Part shown: positions 57,234-64,000 of the stretch, one piece after another | How positions within the stretch are numbered: the first letter of the stretch is position 1 | Layout: every line of letters begins with the position of its first letter | Source of the DNA: an uncultured Anaerolineales bacterium | Lineage (GTDB): Bacteria; Chloroflexota; Anaerolineae; Anaerolineales; UBA6663 | Length of the DNA: 64,000 nucleotides | Direction of reading: 5' to 3' | Assembly (NCBI GenBank): GCA_937952305.1 | Contig: CALFZO010000061.1 | Coordinates: 124,001 to 188,000, forward strand | The notes under the pieces: generated by a model | Seen by the model: only the letters and a program-made list of their open reading frames with translations | What the model was told of the DNA's origin: nothing | Database searches by the model: none | Made by a program: the position numbers and the translations under genes

Positions 57234-58903
57234 CGCACTCGGAATACCCTGACAGCGGAGGTCGCGAAGACACTCTCCAAGAAGGGCGCGGCCTCCGGAT
57301 TATAGCCCCCCAACGCCTGCTCGACCGGACCGTAGAGCACGTAGTCCACGCTGTACTCGGCCAGGAGCGCCTGCCGGCGTGCGTCGGGCGTGGCGGCGTC
57401 GAAGAATTCGGCCACTAGCGCCTGCTTGCCGTAGTAATCTACGGTCTGGGCCCAGTGCGCCAGAAAGGCGTGCTGGCCGGTCAACGCCGGCACATATTGG
57501 CCCAGCGTCTCGGAGCTTAACACCACGTCGGCGCCGCGCCCCTGCTCGGCCAGCCACGCCATAGCGGACAACTCGTCAACGCGCAGGTAGTAGGGATAAG
57601 TGTGGCGGCCCAGGTCGAGGAAACGCCACGCCCACAGGTAGACGTTGGTGGGGACGACCGCGACCAGCAGCAGGACAGCCAGGCCGCGCTGCCACCCGGC
57701 CGGCGACCAGGCCCAGCGCCGCCCGGCGGCCACGCGCTGCAGCCAGGGCAGGCCGTATTTGAACAGGCCCTGCGTGGCCAGAATCGCGATCGGCACCTGC
57801 CAGCCGTTCAGCATTTTGATCTGAAAGTTCGTAGGCAGATAGACCAGCAGGAAGTTCGCCCAGAACCAGGCCTTCAGGAACAGGTCGCCATCGTCCAGGC
57901 CGCGCAGCTTGAAGACGCCGTCCTTGAACAGCGTCAAGAGCGCCAGCAGGAAGGCCGGCCCCAGCAGCACCGGCAGCAGCAGCGGGTTGGGCGTGAACAC
58001 GCCGGCGTTGTCGAATTGGGCCAGCACGTCGCGCCAGATCGGGTCCAGCGAGGTCAGCAGGAACGAGTACAGGCCCGGCCAGGCCGACAGGGCCGCGATG
58101 ATCACGCCGGACCAGAACAGGAACACCGGCAGGCGGCGGTCGCGCGCCAGCTTGAGCAGGCCATAGGCGCCCAGGATGCCGTAGACCAAGAAGAGGTCAT
58201 AGGCGTGCTGGAAGCCCAGGAACAGCGTCCACAGGCCGGCGGCCACGGCGTAGCGCCACTGGCCGCGCACCTCGCCGCGCAGCACCAGGTCGAACGCAAA
58301 CATGTAGAGCGCGGCCCCGATCAGGTGCGGCGTGGACAGGATGCCGAAGAACGTGTTCGGCTCGACGATGTAAATGAGCAGGTTGACGAAGAGCGGAAAC
58401 TCGTCCAGGCGCAGCAGGTATTTGGCCGCGATCAAGACCCAGCCGAAACCGGAGGCGAAGACCGCCACCAGGAACGCCGTCTGGCGCGGCCAGCGCTCCG
58501 GCAGGAACCACGCGCACAGCCGGTACAGCACCACCAGAAACGCCGCCGTCGCCACCACCCGCAGCACCTGGAACATGGCGGCGTAGTCCCAGCCCAGCCA
58601 GCGGCTGCCGCGCCCGAGCAGCCACCACAGCAGGTTGAAGAAGATCGGCGCGTTGGGCTCGGGCGTCAGCTTGTTGGCCGCCAGGTTCGCCGTCGAAAGC
58701 TCGCGCAGCCACGAGAAGTACTGCACATGGTCGGGCACGTTGACCATGATGCCCATGAACTGCAGGCCGGGCGGCGTGGTGAGGTAGGCGTAGGCGTACG
58801 GCAAGGCCGTGACCAGCAGCACGCCGACGCTGACGGCCGCGACAAATCCCCATTCGGCCGCGGACACGGTGCCGCGCGGCGTAGACGAGCGCGGGGTGTC
58901 CAT
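57230..58903 (-). CDS. polytopic membrane protein, GT-C-like
   Basis: 557 aa with about 12 helices. After the first span the loop has MVNVPDHVQYFSWLREL, an acidic site in the position of the GT-C catalytic Asp. The C-terminal ~120 residues form a soluble Rossmann-like lobe (RVDELSAMAWLAEQGRGADV). Similar proteins are annotated only as hypothetical membrane proteins in related genomes, to my knowledge. Start and stop overlap both neighbours by a few bases, so three membrane-associated genes form a tight operon. Confidence 0.7.
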   Translation of the reverse strand: MDTPRSSTPRGTVSAAEWGFVAAVSVGVLLVTALPYAYAYLTTPPGLQFMGIMVNVPDHVQYFSWLRELSTANLAANKLTPEPNAPIFFNLLWWLLGRGSRWLGWDYAAMFQVLRVVATAAFLVVLYRLCAWFLPERWPRQTAFLVAVFASGFGWVLIAAKYLLRLDEFPLFVNLLIYIVEPNTFFGILSTPHLIGAALYMFAFDLVLRGEVRGQWRYAVAAGLWTLFLGFQHAYDLFLVYGILGAYGLLKLARDRRLPVFLFWSGVIIAALSAWPGLYSFLLTSLDPIWRDVLAQFDNAGVFTPNPLLLPVLLGPAFLLALLTLFKDGVFKLRGLDDGDLFLKAWFWANFLLVYLPTNFQIKMLNGWQVPIAILATQGLFKYGLPWLQRVAAGRRWAWSPAGWQRGLAVLLLVAVVPTNVYLWAWRFLDLGRHTYPYYLRVDELSAMAWLAEQGRGADVVLSSETLGQYVPALTGQHAFLAHWAQTVDYYGKQALVAEFFDAATPDARRQALLAEYSVDYVLYGPVEQALGGYNPEAAPFLESVFATSAVRVFRVR

Positions 58904-60414
58904 CAGCGGTTGACCGGCTGCGCCACGGTGCCCGCCGTCAGCGGAGCCGCGTGCCGGCGCTCAAACCACCAGGCCGCGCCAGCCGCCAGCACCCACAGCG
59001 CGACGAGCGGCAGCAGGCCGGCCGGGCCGCGCAGACCGACGAGGGTGCCGGCATTGCGGGCGATGTTGCCGGCCAGCCAGTTGGGCAGCGCATACTCGAC
59101 CAGCGGATTGAACAGCGTGTCCGGCGGGAAGGCCTGCTCGGCCAGCGTCAGCGCCCAGGTGGCCACAAATGACCAAGCCAGCAGGAGCACGGCCAGCGCG
59201 CGCAGCCAGGCGCGGCCGGCGGCCGCCTGGAACGTCCAGGCCGCGCCCAGCGCCAGGAACGGCAGCATCGGCAGAACGTAGCGCGGCCCGATCGCGAAGC
59301 CGCCCCACCACATCACCGACGTGGTATTGAAGAAGTACAGGGCCAGCACCGCCGCCAGCGCCACCGTCAACTCCAGCCGGTCCCGGCCGGAGCGCGCCCA
59401 GAGCCAGAAGCCGGGCACGGCCAGCAGCAGCCAGGGCGCGAGCACAAACAGGCCGCGGAACAGGCCGAAGGTGATGCCCCAGGCGGCCTCGACCGTGGGC
59501 AGCGACAGGCTCATGAAGCCGGAGTGATGCTGGGTCTGCCACAGCTCGGAGTACTCGTAGCCGAGGTTGAGCGGCCCGCCGAAGATGGCGTTGTTGTAGG
59601 CCATCCAGCCGGCCGCGATCACGGCCGCCGAGAGCGTCACCCAGGCCAGGCCGAACGGCTGGCCAAGGCGGTAGAGGCGATAGGCCGTGTACAGGTACAA
59701 CAGGCCGGTCACCAGCGCCACCGGATACTCGGTGACGACGGCGTAGCTCAGCAGCCCGCCGATGGCGAGCAAGGCCGGGACGCCCAACGGCCGGCGCGCG
59801 GTCGAGACCCAGAAGAACGCGCCGAAGAGCAGGGCGGCGGCGAGCTGGTGCCCGTACAGCGTGTTGGCGTAAGCGAAGGCCGGCGTGAGCAGGCCATAGC
59901 CCAAGGCCACCGCCAGGCGCGGCCAGCGGCTCTCGGTGAGGCGCGCCAGCCACAGATAGAGCAGCGCCACGAGCAGCGCGGACGGGAAGGCGCCCACAAC
60001 GGCGGCGATGGCCACCTGGGCCAGGGCGAAGCGCACCTTCTGCGCGTTGACGCCGCTGCCTTCAGCGCGCAGCGTGCCCTGGAAGGCGGCGCTGTTTTCC
60101 AGGCGCGCCGTCAGCGCGTCCATACCGGGCAGGCGCCGCAGCGCGGCGTAGACGGGCATCCCCAGAAAGGCCACGCCCGGCGCTTTGTCGCTGTAATAGT
60201 GGCCGTTCACTTTGGCGTAGTCCACGGTCGTCCCGAGATAGCGGTCGATCTGGAAAGTGCCGTCGTCGACGACGGCCACCACCATCTTGAGGCGCGAGTC
60301 CTGGTTGGGGTCGGCCCAGCGCGGAAAGACGTAGACGTACGTCAGCAGAGACAGCGCGAACAGCACCAGGGCGAGGCGGCGGTCGGTAGAAAATGCGGCG
60401 CGCAAGTTAAGCAC
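58903..60414 (-). CDS. polytopic membrane protein, GT39/GT-C-like
   Basis: 503 aa, about 11 helices. The first loop is long and polar, with DPNQDSRLKMVVAVVDDG and YYSDKAPGVAFLGMPVYA; the Asp-rich part and the KAPG motif occur in GT-C-like mannosyltransferase relatives. It probably transfers a sugar or extends a glycan outside the membrane. Its stop overlaps the start of the 58903 gene (TGATG). Upstream lies a GT4 gene, so this is part of a glycan assembly block. Confidence 0.7.
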   Translation of the reverse strand: MLNLRAAFSTDRRLALVLFALSLLTYVYVFPRWADPNQDSRLKMVVAVVDDGTFQIDRYLGTTVDYAKVNGHYYSDKAPGVAFLGMPVYAALRRLPGMDALTARLENSAAFQGTLRAEGSGVNAQKVRFALAQVAIAAVVGAFPSALLVALLYLWLARLTESRWPRLAVALGYGLLTPAFAYANTLYGHQLAAALLFGAFFWVSTARRPLGVPALLAIGGLLSYAVVTEYPVALVTGLLYLYTAYRLYRLGQPFGLAWVTLSAAVIAAGWMAYNNAIFGGPLNLGYEYSELWQTQHHSGFMSLSLPTVEAAWGITFGLFRGLFVLAPWLLLAVPGFWLWARSGRDRLELTVALAAVLALYFFNTTSVMWWGGFAIGPRYVLPMLPFLALGAAWTFQAAAGRAWLRALAVLLLAWSFVATWALTLAEQAFPPDTLFNPLVEYALPNWLAGNIARNAGTLVGLRGPAGLLPLVALWVLAAGAAWWFERRHAAPLTAGTVAQPVNR

Positions 60415-60471
60415 CTTGAGTGTGGAAGACCAGGGAGGGACCGCGGCGACGCCGACCGGGCCAGCGGCGGG

Positions 60472-61677
60472 CTAGGCCGGCGCGGGCTGCGGCGCCCCGC
60501 GGTAGAGCGCCTCGAGCGGCCGGCAGGCGGCGCGATAGTCGTACGTGGTCTCGATCAGTTGCCGCCCGGCGCGGCCGAGCGCGTCGGCCAGGGCGCGGTC
60601 GTTGAGCAGGCGCAGACAGGCCTCGGCAAAGGCCTCCGGCGTGTCCGCGATCAGCACATGCCGCTCGTGCTCGACGGCGATCCCCTCACAGCCCAGCGAG
60701 GTGGTCACCAGCGGCAGACCGCGCGCCAACGCCTCCAGGATCTTGACGCGCATCCCCCCGCCCGCCCGCAGCGGCACAATGAAGACGCCGGCCTGCTCCA
60801 GGTACAGCTGCGGGTCCTTGACGTAGCCGGTGACGTTGACGCCGTGGCGCGGGCCGTTGAGGGCTAGCAGTTCCTGCGGCGGGCGCGAGCCCACCACGTC
60901 CAGGACGGCGTCCGGCCGCGCGGCCCGGATCTGCGGGTAAACCTCGTGGATGAACCACCACATGCCGTCGATGTTCGGCGGCCAGTACATGGTGCCGATG
61001 TGCAGGAGGTGGCGCGTCTCCGGGCGGCGGGCCGACACGGGCAGCTCGTCGGTGTCGACGGCGATGGGGATGACGGTGATATCGCGCGGCGCTCCGGCGG
61101 CCTCGATCAGCGCGCCCTCGTCCTCGTCGCTCACGGCCAGCACCACGTCGAAGTCGCGCACCAGGCGGCCCTCATAGGCCTTGAGCAGACGCCAATCGCG
61201 CTCCAGCAGCAGCCGGCGCGGGCCAGGCCCCATGGTGGCCGCCAGGCGCTTGTACAACAGCCAGAGCGCGTTGTGGGCATCCAGCACGGTGCGCGCACCG
61301 CGGACGCGCGCGGCATATTGCGCCATGTTGAGCTGGTCGGCGTGGGCCACGTCGAAGTGGTTTTCGGCCGCCAGCCGGTCCACCAGGGCGCGCATCGCGG
61401 CGCGGTCATCGCGCGCCATCATCCACGGCTCACCGGTGGCCAGGCTGCGCGCCAGCGCCAGGCCGTCGGCCAGGGGCGCGCGCTCCATCGGCACGGTGTG
61501 CACGGCACGGCAATAGCGGCGCAGGACCTCGACCTCGGCCGATTGGTCACCGCGCACGAATGACACCAGCGTCACGGCGTGATGGCGCGCCAGGTATTTG
61601 AGCACGTTCCAGGTCTTGACCTTGGGGCCGCTGTCCGGCGGGTACGGCAAGACCTGCGTCAGCAAGAGGACTTCCAT
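60472..61677 (-). CDS. glycosyltransferase family 4
   Basis: 401 aa, GT-B fold. N-terminal LLTQVLPYPPDSGPKVKTWN binds the acceptor side; the C-terminal half carries VFIVPLRAGGGMRVKILEALARGLPLVTTSLGCEGI, with the two Glu of the EX7E motif. Substrate unknown. It resembles the GT4 at 38377 in layout but differs in sequence. No ribosome-binding site is clear. Confidence 0.9.
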   Translation of the reverse strand: MEVLLLTQVLPYPPDSGPKVKTWNVLKYLARHHAVTLVSFVRGDQSAEVEVLRRYCRAVHTVPMERAPLADGLALARSLATGEPWMMARDDRAAMRALVDRLAAENHFDVAHADQLNMAQYAARVRGARTVLDAHNALWLLYKRLAATMGPGPRRLLLERDWRLLKAYEGRLVRDFDVVLAVSDEDEGALIEAAGAPRDITVIPIAVDTDELPVSARRPETRHLLHIGTMYWPPNIDGMWWFIHEVYPQIRAARPDAVLDVVGSRPPQELLALNGPRHGVNVTGYVKDPQLYLEQAGVFIVPLRAGGGMRVKILEALARGLPLVTTSLGCEGIAVEHERHVLIADTPEAFAEACLRLLNDRALADALGRAGRQLIETTYDYRAACRPLEALYRGAPQPAPA

Positions 61678-61764
61678 AGTGTTAAGTAAACAAGCAAACG
61701 CGCGCGGGTTGGAATAGGCCGAAGGTTGGGGGACTTCGGGGCTATGGGCCGGCAGCCGGCCGCG

Positions 61765-62676
61765 TCACGCGTTTTTGAGTTTGGCGGCCAGGGTGCTGAG
61801 TGAGACCACCGGCCGGCCTAACCGCCCGCCGCTGAGCCGGCGCAGCAGCGTGTGGCCGATTATTTTGAGGGCCGTGAAGACATAGATGAGCGCCTTAAGC
61901 GCCTCGGCCGCGCCCGCGCCGTAGTGTTTGCGGAAGAAGCGCACACGGCTGGTATAGAGATCGCCTTCGCGCTCCGGCCGCCGGTTGCGGCTGCTGGCGC
62001 CGCCCAGGTGCGTCACGCGGGCCTGCGGGTGATACCACACCTGCCAGCCGGCCCGGCGCAAAGCGTAGCACAGGTCAACTTCCTCGGCGTACATGAAGTA
62101 GCCCTCGTCCAGACCGCCGACGGCGGCGTAGGCCTCCGGCCGCACCAGCAGGCAGGCGCCCTCCACGTAGTCCACGGACTGCGGGCCGCGCGCCTCATCC
62201 GGGCCGCGGCTCGGGAAATACCGGCCGTAAGCCAGGCGGCCCAGGCCGGACAGGATCAAAAACTCGCGCCCCAGGCTGGGAAACGGCGTGTGCGACGCCT
62301 GAAAGGTGCCGTCGGCGTTGCGCAAGTGCGCGCCCACCAGGCCCGCCCGCGGCTGCGCGTCCGCGACCTGCACCAGCGCCTCCAGCGCGCCGGGCTGCAG
62401 AAAGGCGTCGCTGTTGAGCAGCAACAGGTAGCGGCCGTGCGCCTCGGCCGCGCCCTGGTTGTTGGCCCGGGCAAAGCCGACGTTGGCGGTGTTGGCGATC
62501 AGGCGCGCGCCCGGAAAGCGCGCCCGGGTCATGGCCACGCTGTCGTCGCTGGAGGCGTTGTCCACCACCACCAGCTCCAGACTCAGCGCCCCGGCGTTGG
62601 CCTGGGCCGTCGTCAGGCAGCGCTCGAGCAGATCGCGCGTGTTCCAGTTGACGATGATGACCGAGACATCAGGCAT
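61765..62676 (-). CDS. glycosyltransferase family 2
   Basis: 303 aa, GT-A fold. Nucleotide-sugar site VSVIIVNWNTRDLLERCL and VVDNASSDDS, DxD-equivalent LLLNSDAFL, and the acceptor region GYFMYAEEVDLCYALRRAGW, all typical of rhamnosyl/galactofuranosyl-type GT2 enzymes. It ends with a positively charged amphipathic helix. The start overlaps the stop of the upstream ligase gene by about 8 nt. Confidence 0.9.
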   Translation of the reverse strand: MPDVSVIIVNWNTRDLLERCLTTAQANAGALSLELVVVDNASSDDSVAMTRARFPGARLIANTANVGFARANNQGAAEAHGRYLLLLNSDAFLQPGALEALVQVADAQPRAGLVGAHLRNADGTFQASHTPFPSLGREFLILSGLGRLAYGRYFPSRGPDEARGPQSVDYVEGACLLVRPEAYAAVGGLDEGYFMYAEEVDLCYALRRAGWQVWYHPQARVTHLGGASSRNRRPEREGDLYTSRVRFFRKHYGAGAAEALKALIYVFTALKIIGHTLLRRLSGGRLGRPVVSLSTLAAKLKNA

Positions 62677-64000
62677 GGACCAGCGCTCCGCCGGGCGGCG
62701 CCGGCTCGGCCGCCGGCTCGGCCGCCGTCAGCCGGTCCAGCACCAGGATCGTGCCCATGAACAGCCAGGAGTAGACGACGTAGTCAAAGCCGGCGATGGT
62801 CTGGGTGTAGGCGAAGGGGAAAAGCCAGTCGCCGAACGCCATCGTGATGAGGCACGAGACTGTGCCAGCGAATCCGACGTTGGCCAGCGCCTCGACGAAA
62901 TCCCCGCGTCCGCGCACGCGCAGGCATAACCGGTAGCCGATCACGGCCAGCCCGACGAAGTAGATCAGAAACGGGATCACGCCGATGATCCCGACCTGGG
63001 CCAGCATATCGACGTAGTTGCTGTGCGTGGCCATGGCGTTGGTCGGGAAGTAGGACATGTAATACGCAGCGTAGCCGGCCGGGCCGGTCCCGAAGAGCAG
63101 ATGGTCCTTGGTGATCTTCCAGTTCTGGGCCCAGGCCGCCATGCGCGTGCCGCCGCTCTCGGTGTTCTCGTTGCCCAGCGTGCTGTTGACGAAGTCCATG
63201 TTCAGGGCGATGACGACGATCACGCCCAGCACCGCCAGGATCCAGGTGCGTTTGGAGCGCATGAACAGGATCACGCCGACGGCCAGGATACCGGGCAGCC
63301 AGCCGGCCAGCCAGCTGACGTGCAGGATCAGGCCCCAGAACAAGTACAGGCCGGCCAGGGTGAACAGCAGCGCGCGCGCCCACTGCGGCAGGCGCGGCAC
63401 GAACAGGGCCAGGCCCAGCGACAACGTGATGACCCACATCGTGAACAGGCCTTCGACGTTGATCGGCAGCCCGGAGACAAGATCAAAGCGCTTGAGCAGG
63501 CCAACGCCGCCCGCGAACAACATGACGCCGACCAGCGCCTTAAGCGTGCGCACGTCGTGGACGAAGTTGTTCATCATCAACAGCACGCCGGGCAGGGCCA
63601 TGTTGACCACGGCCGACGCGATCTGCACGATCATGAAAGAGTTGCTGGCATAGACGAGCGGGTCGCGGAAGACCACGCTCCACCCGACCGCCACCAGGTT
63701 GACGGCCATGAAGATCAGGATCGGCGCGTTGAGCGGCGACGGGATCAGCGACAGGCGCCGCTCGACCGTGATCATGCGCAGGATCCACAGGCCGGCGAAG
63801 CCCAGCGTCAGCAGCAGGCTGTCCACCAGCCGGCTCTCGGTGCCGGTGGGCAGGCTGACCGGGATGAAGGCGGCCGCGATCAGGATCAGGATCGGCATCC
63901 AGTTCCAGCGCTTGATCAGCTCATTCAGGCCGAACACGGCCAGCGGCGCCGCGGCCGCCACCACCGCCAGCCACGGGTCGAGGCGGTCCGCCACCTTAAC
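62669..64000 (-). CDS. O-antigen ligase / polymerase family protein (5' end at or beyond window edge)
   Basis: At least 441 aa with about 12 helices. The Wzy_C signature loop is present: LLFGTGPAGYAAYYMSYFP and ATHSNYVDMLAQVGIIG, where the His-Ser-Asn-Tyr segment is the catalytic/hydrogen-bonding site of Wzy/WaaL enzymes. It polymerises or attaches lipid-linked glycan units. A GTG at 63994 could be the start, but the frame stays open to base 64000, so the true start may lie beyond the window. Confidence 0.85.
   Translation of the reverse strand, partial: VKVADRLDPWLAVVAAAAPLAVFGLNELIKRWNWMPILILIAAAFIPVSLPTGTESRLVDSLLLTLGFAGLWILRMITVERRLSLIPSPLNAPILIFMAVNLVAVGWSVVFRDPLVYASNSFMIVQIASAVVNMALPGVLLMMNNFVHDVRTLKALVGVMLFAGGVGLLKRFDLVSGLPINVEGLFTMWVITLSLGLALFVPRLPQWARALLFTLAGLYLFWGLILHVSWLAGWLPGILAVGVILFMRSKRTWILAVLGVIVVIALNMDFVNSTLGNENTESGGTRMAAWAQNWKITKDHLLFGTGPAGYAAYYMSYFPTNAMATHSNYVDMLAQVGIIGVIPFLIYFVGLAVIGYRLCLRVRGRGDFVEALANVGFAGTVSCLITMAFGDWLFPFAYTQTIAGFDYVVYSWLFMGTILVLDRLTAAEPAAEPAPPGGALVHA

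Overview
This window is about 64 kb of high-GC, gene-dense bacterial chromosome with no rRNA, tRNA, CRISPR array or insertion sequence that I could recognise. The mix points to a member of the Chloroflexota (Anaerolineae-like, inferred from gene content only). It has a caa3-type (A2 family) cytochrome oxidase with a fused heme A/heme O synthase, a Ser/Thr kinase next to scpA, many polytopic GT-C-like glycosyltransferases, a sortase, a Flp-type pilin and no outer-membrane or LPS-export genes. Several genes appear to be leaderless: a TATAAT-like box lies only 6 to 8 nt before the start codon.

Layout. 1-8065 (+): a truncated alpha/beta hydrolase, a NatAB-type exporter, an orphan hybrid-like sensor histidine kinase and a DevCA/MacB-type ABC exporter. 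8166-12383 (-): a cyclic-nucleotide-binding DUF1003 protein, a small membrane protein, a DinB-like protein, a dienelactone hydrolase and a DNA-repair-associated radical SAM protein. The radical SAM gene has a perfect consensus promoter whose spacer contains a LexA-box-like palindrome. 12485-15761 (-): a secreted repeat protein, an MFS transporter and a cold-shock protein.

15991-25411: the respiratory block. A minus-strand operon runs coxB-coxA-ctaAB fusion-40-aa peptide-105-aa membrane protein-FixH/YtkA-like protein-membrane cytochrome c-lipoprotein cytochrome c. Subunits III and IV diverge from it on the plus strand. The shared 250-bp control region holds two back-to-back promoters with TTGACG -35 boxes and an inverted repeat. 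SURF1, an assembly factor for the same enzyme, is encoded 28 kb away at 53632-54390.

25493-30239: a DUF4870 protein, a small membrane protein, a GT-C enzyme, a Ser/Thr kinase with zinc ribbons, and scpA. 30385-40946: a surface-polysaccharide cluster holding a WbpD/WbpE-like acetyltransferase-aminotransferase pair, a Wzz/BY-kinase with an unusual C-terminal GAF domain, a GHMP sugar kinase, a sugar epimerase, the initiating phosphoglycosyl transferase, a glycosyltransferase, a sortase and two tiny single-span membrane proteins. One of the two (58 aa) forms a complete independent transcription unit. 41086-45614 (-): a class III cyclase, a secreted PQQ-type beta-propeller and a TldD protease subunit.

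45714-53173 (+): biotin carboxylase, BCCP, acyl-CoA mutase large subunit and methylmalonyl-CoA epimerase, the propionyl-CoA to succinyl-CoA route. Two GT-C membrane proteins are interleaved among them. A solitary Flp pilin gene follows. 53632-64000 (-): SURF1, a class V aminotransferase, a secreted sialidase-fold protein and a glycan block of two GT-C proteins, GT4, GT2 and an O-antigen-ligase-type protein that runs to the window edge. No intergenic stretch exceeds about 250 bp.
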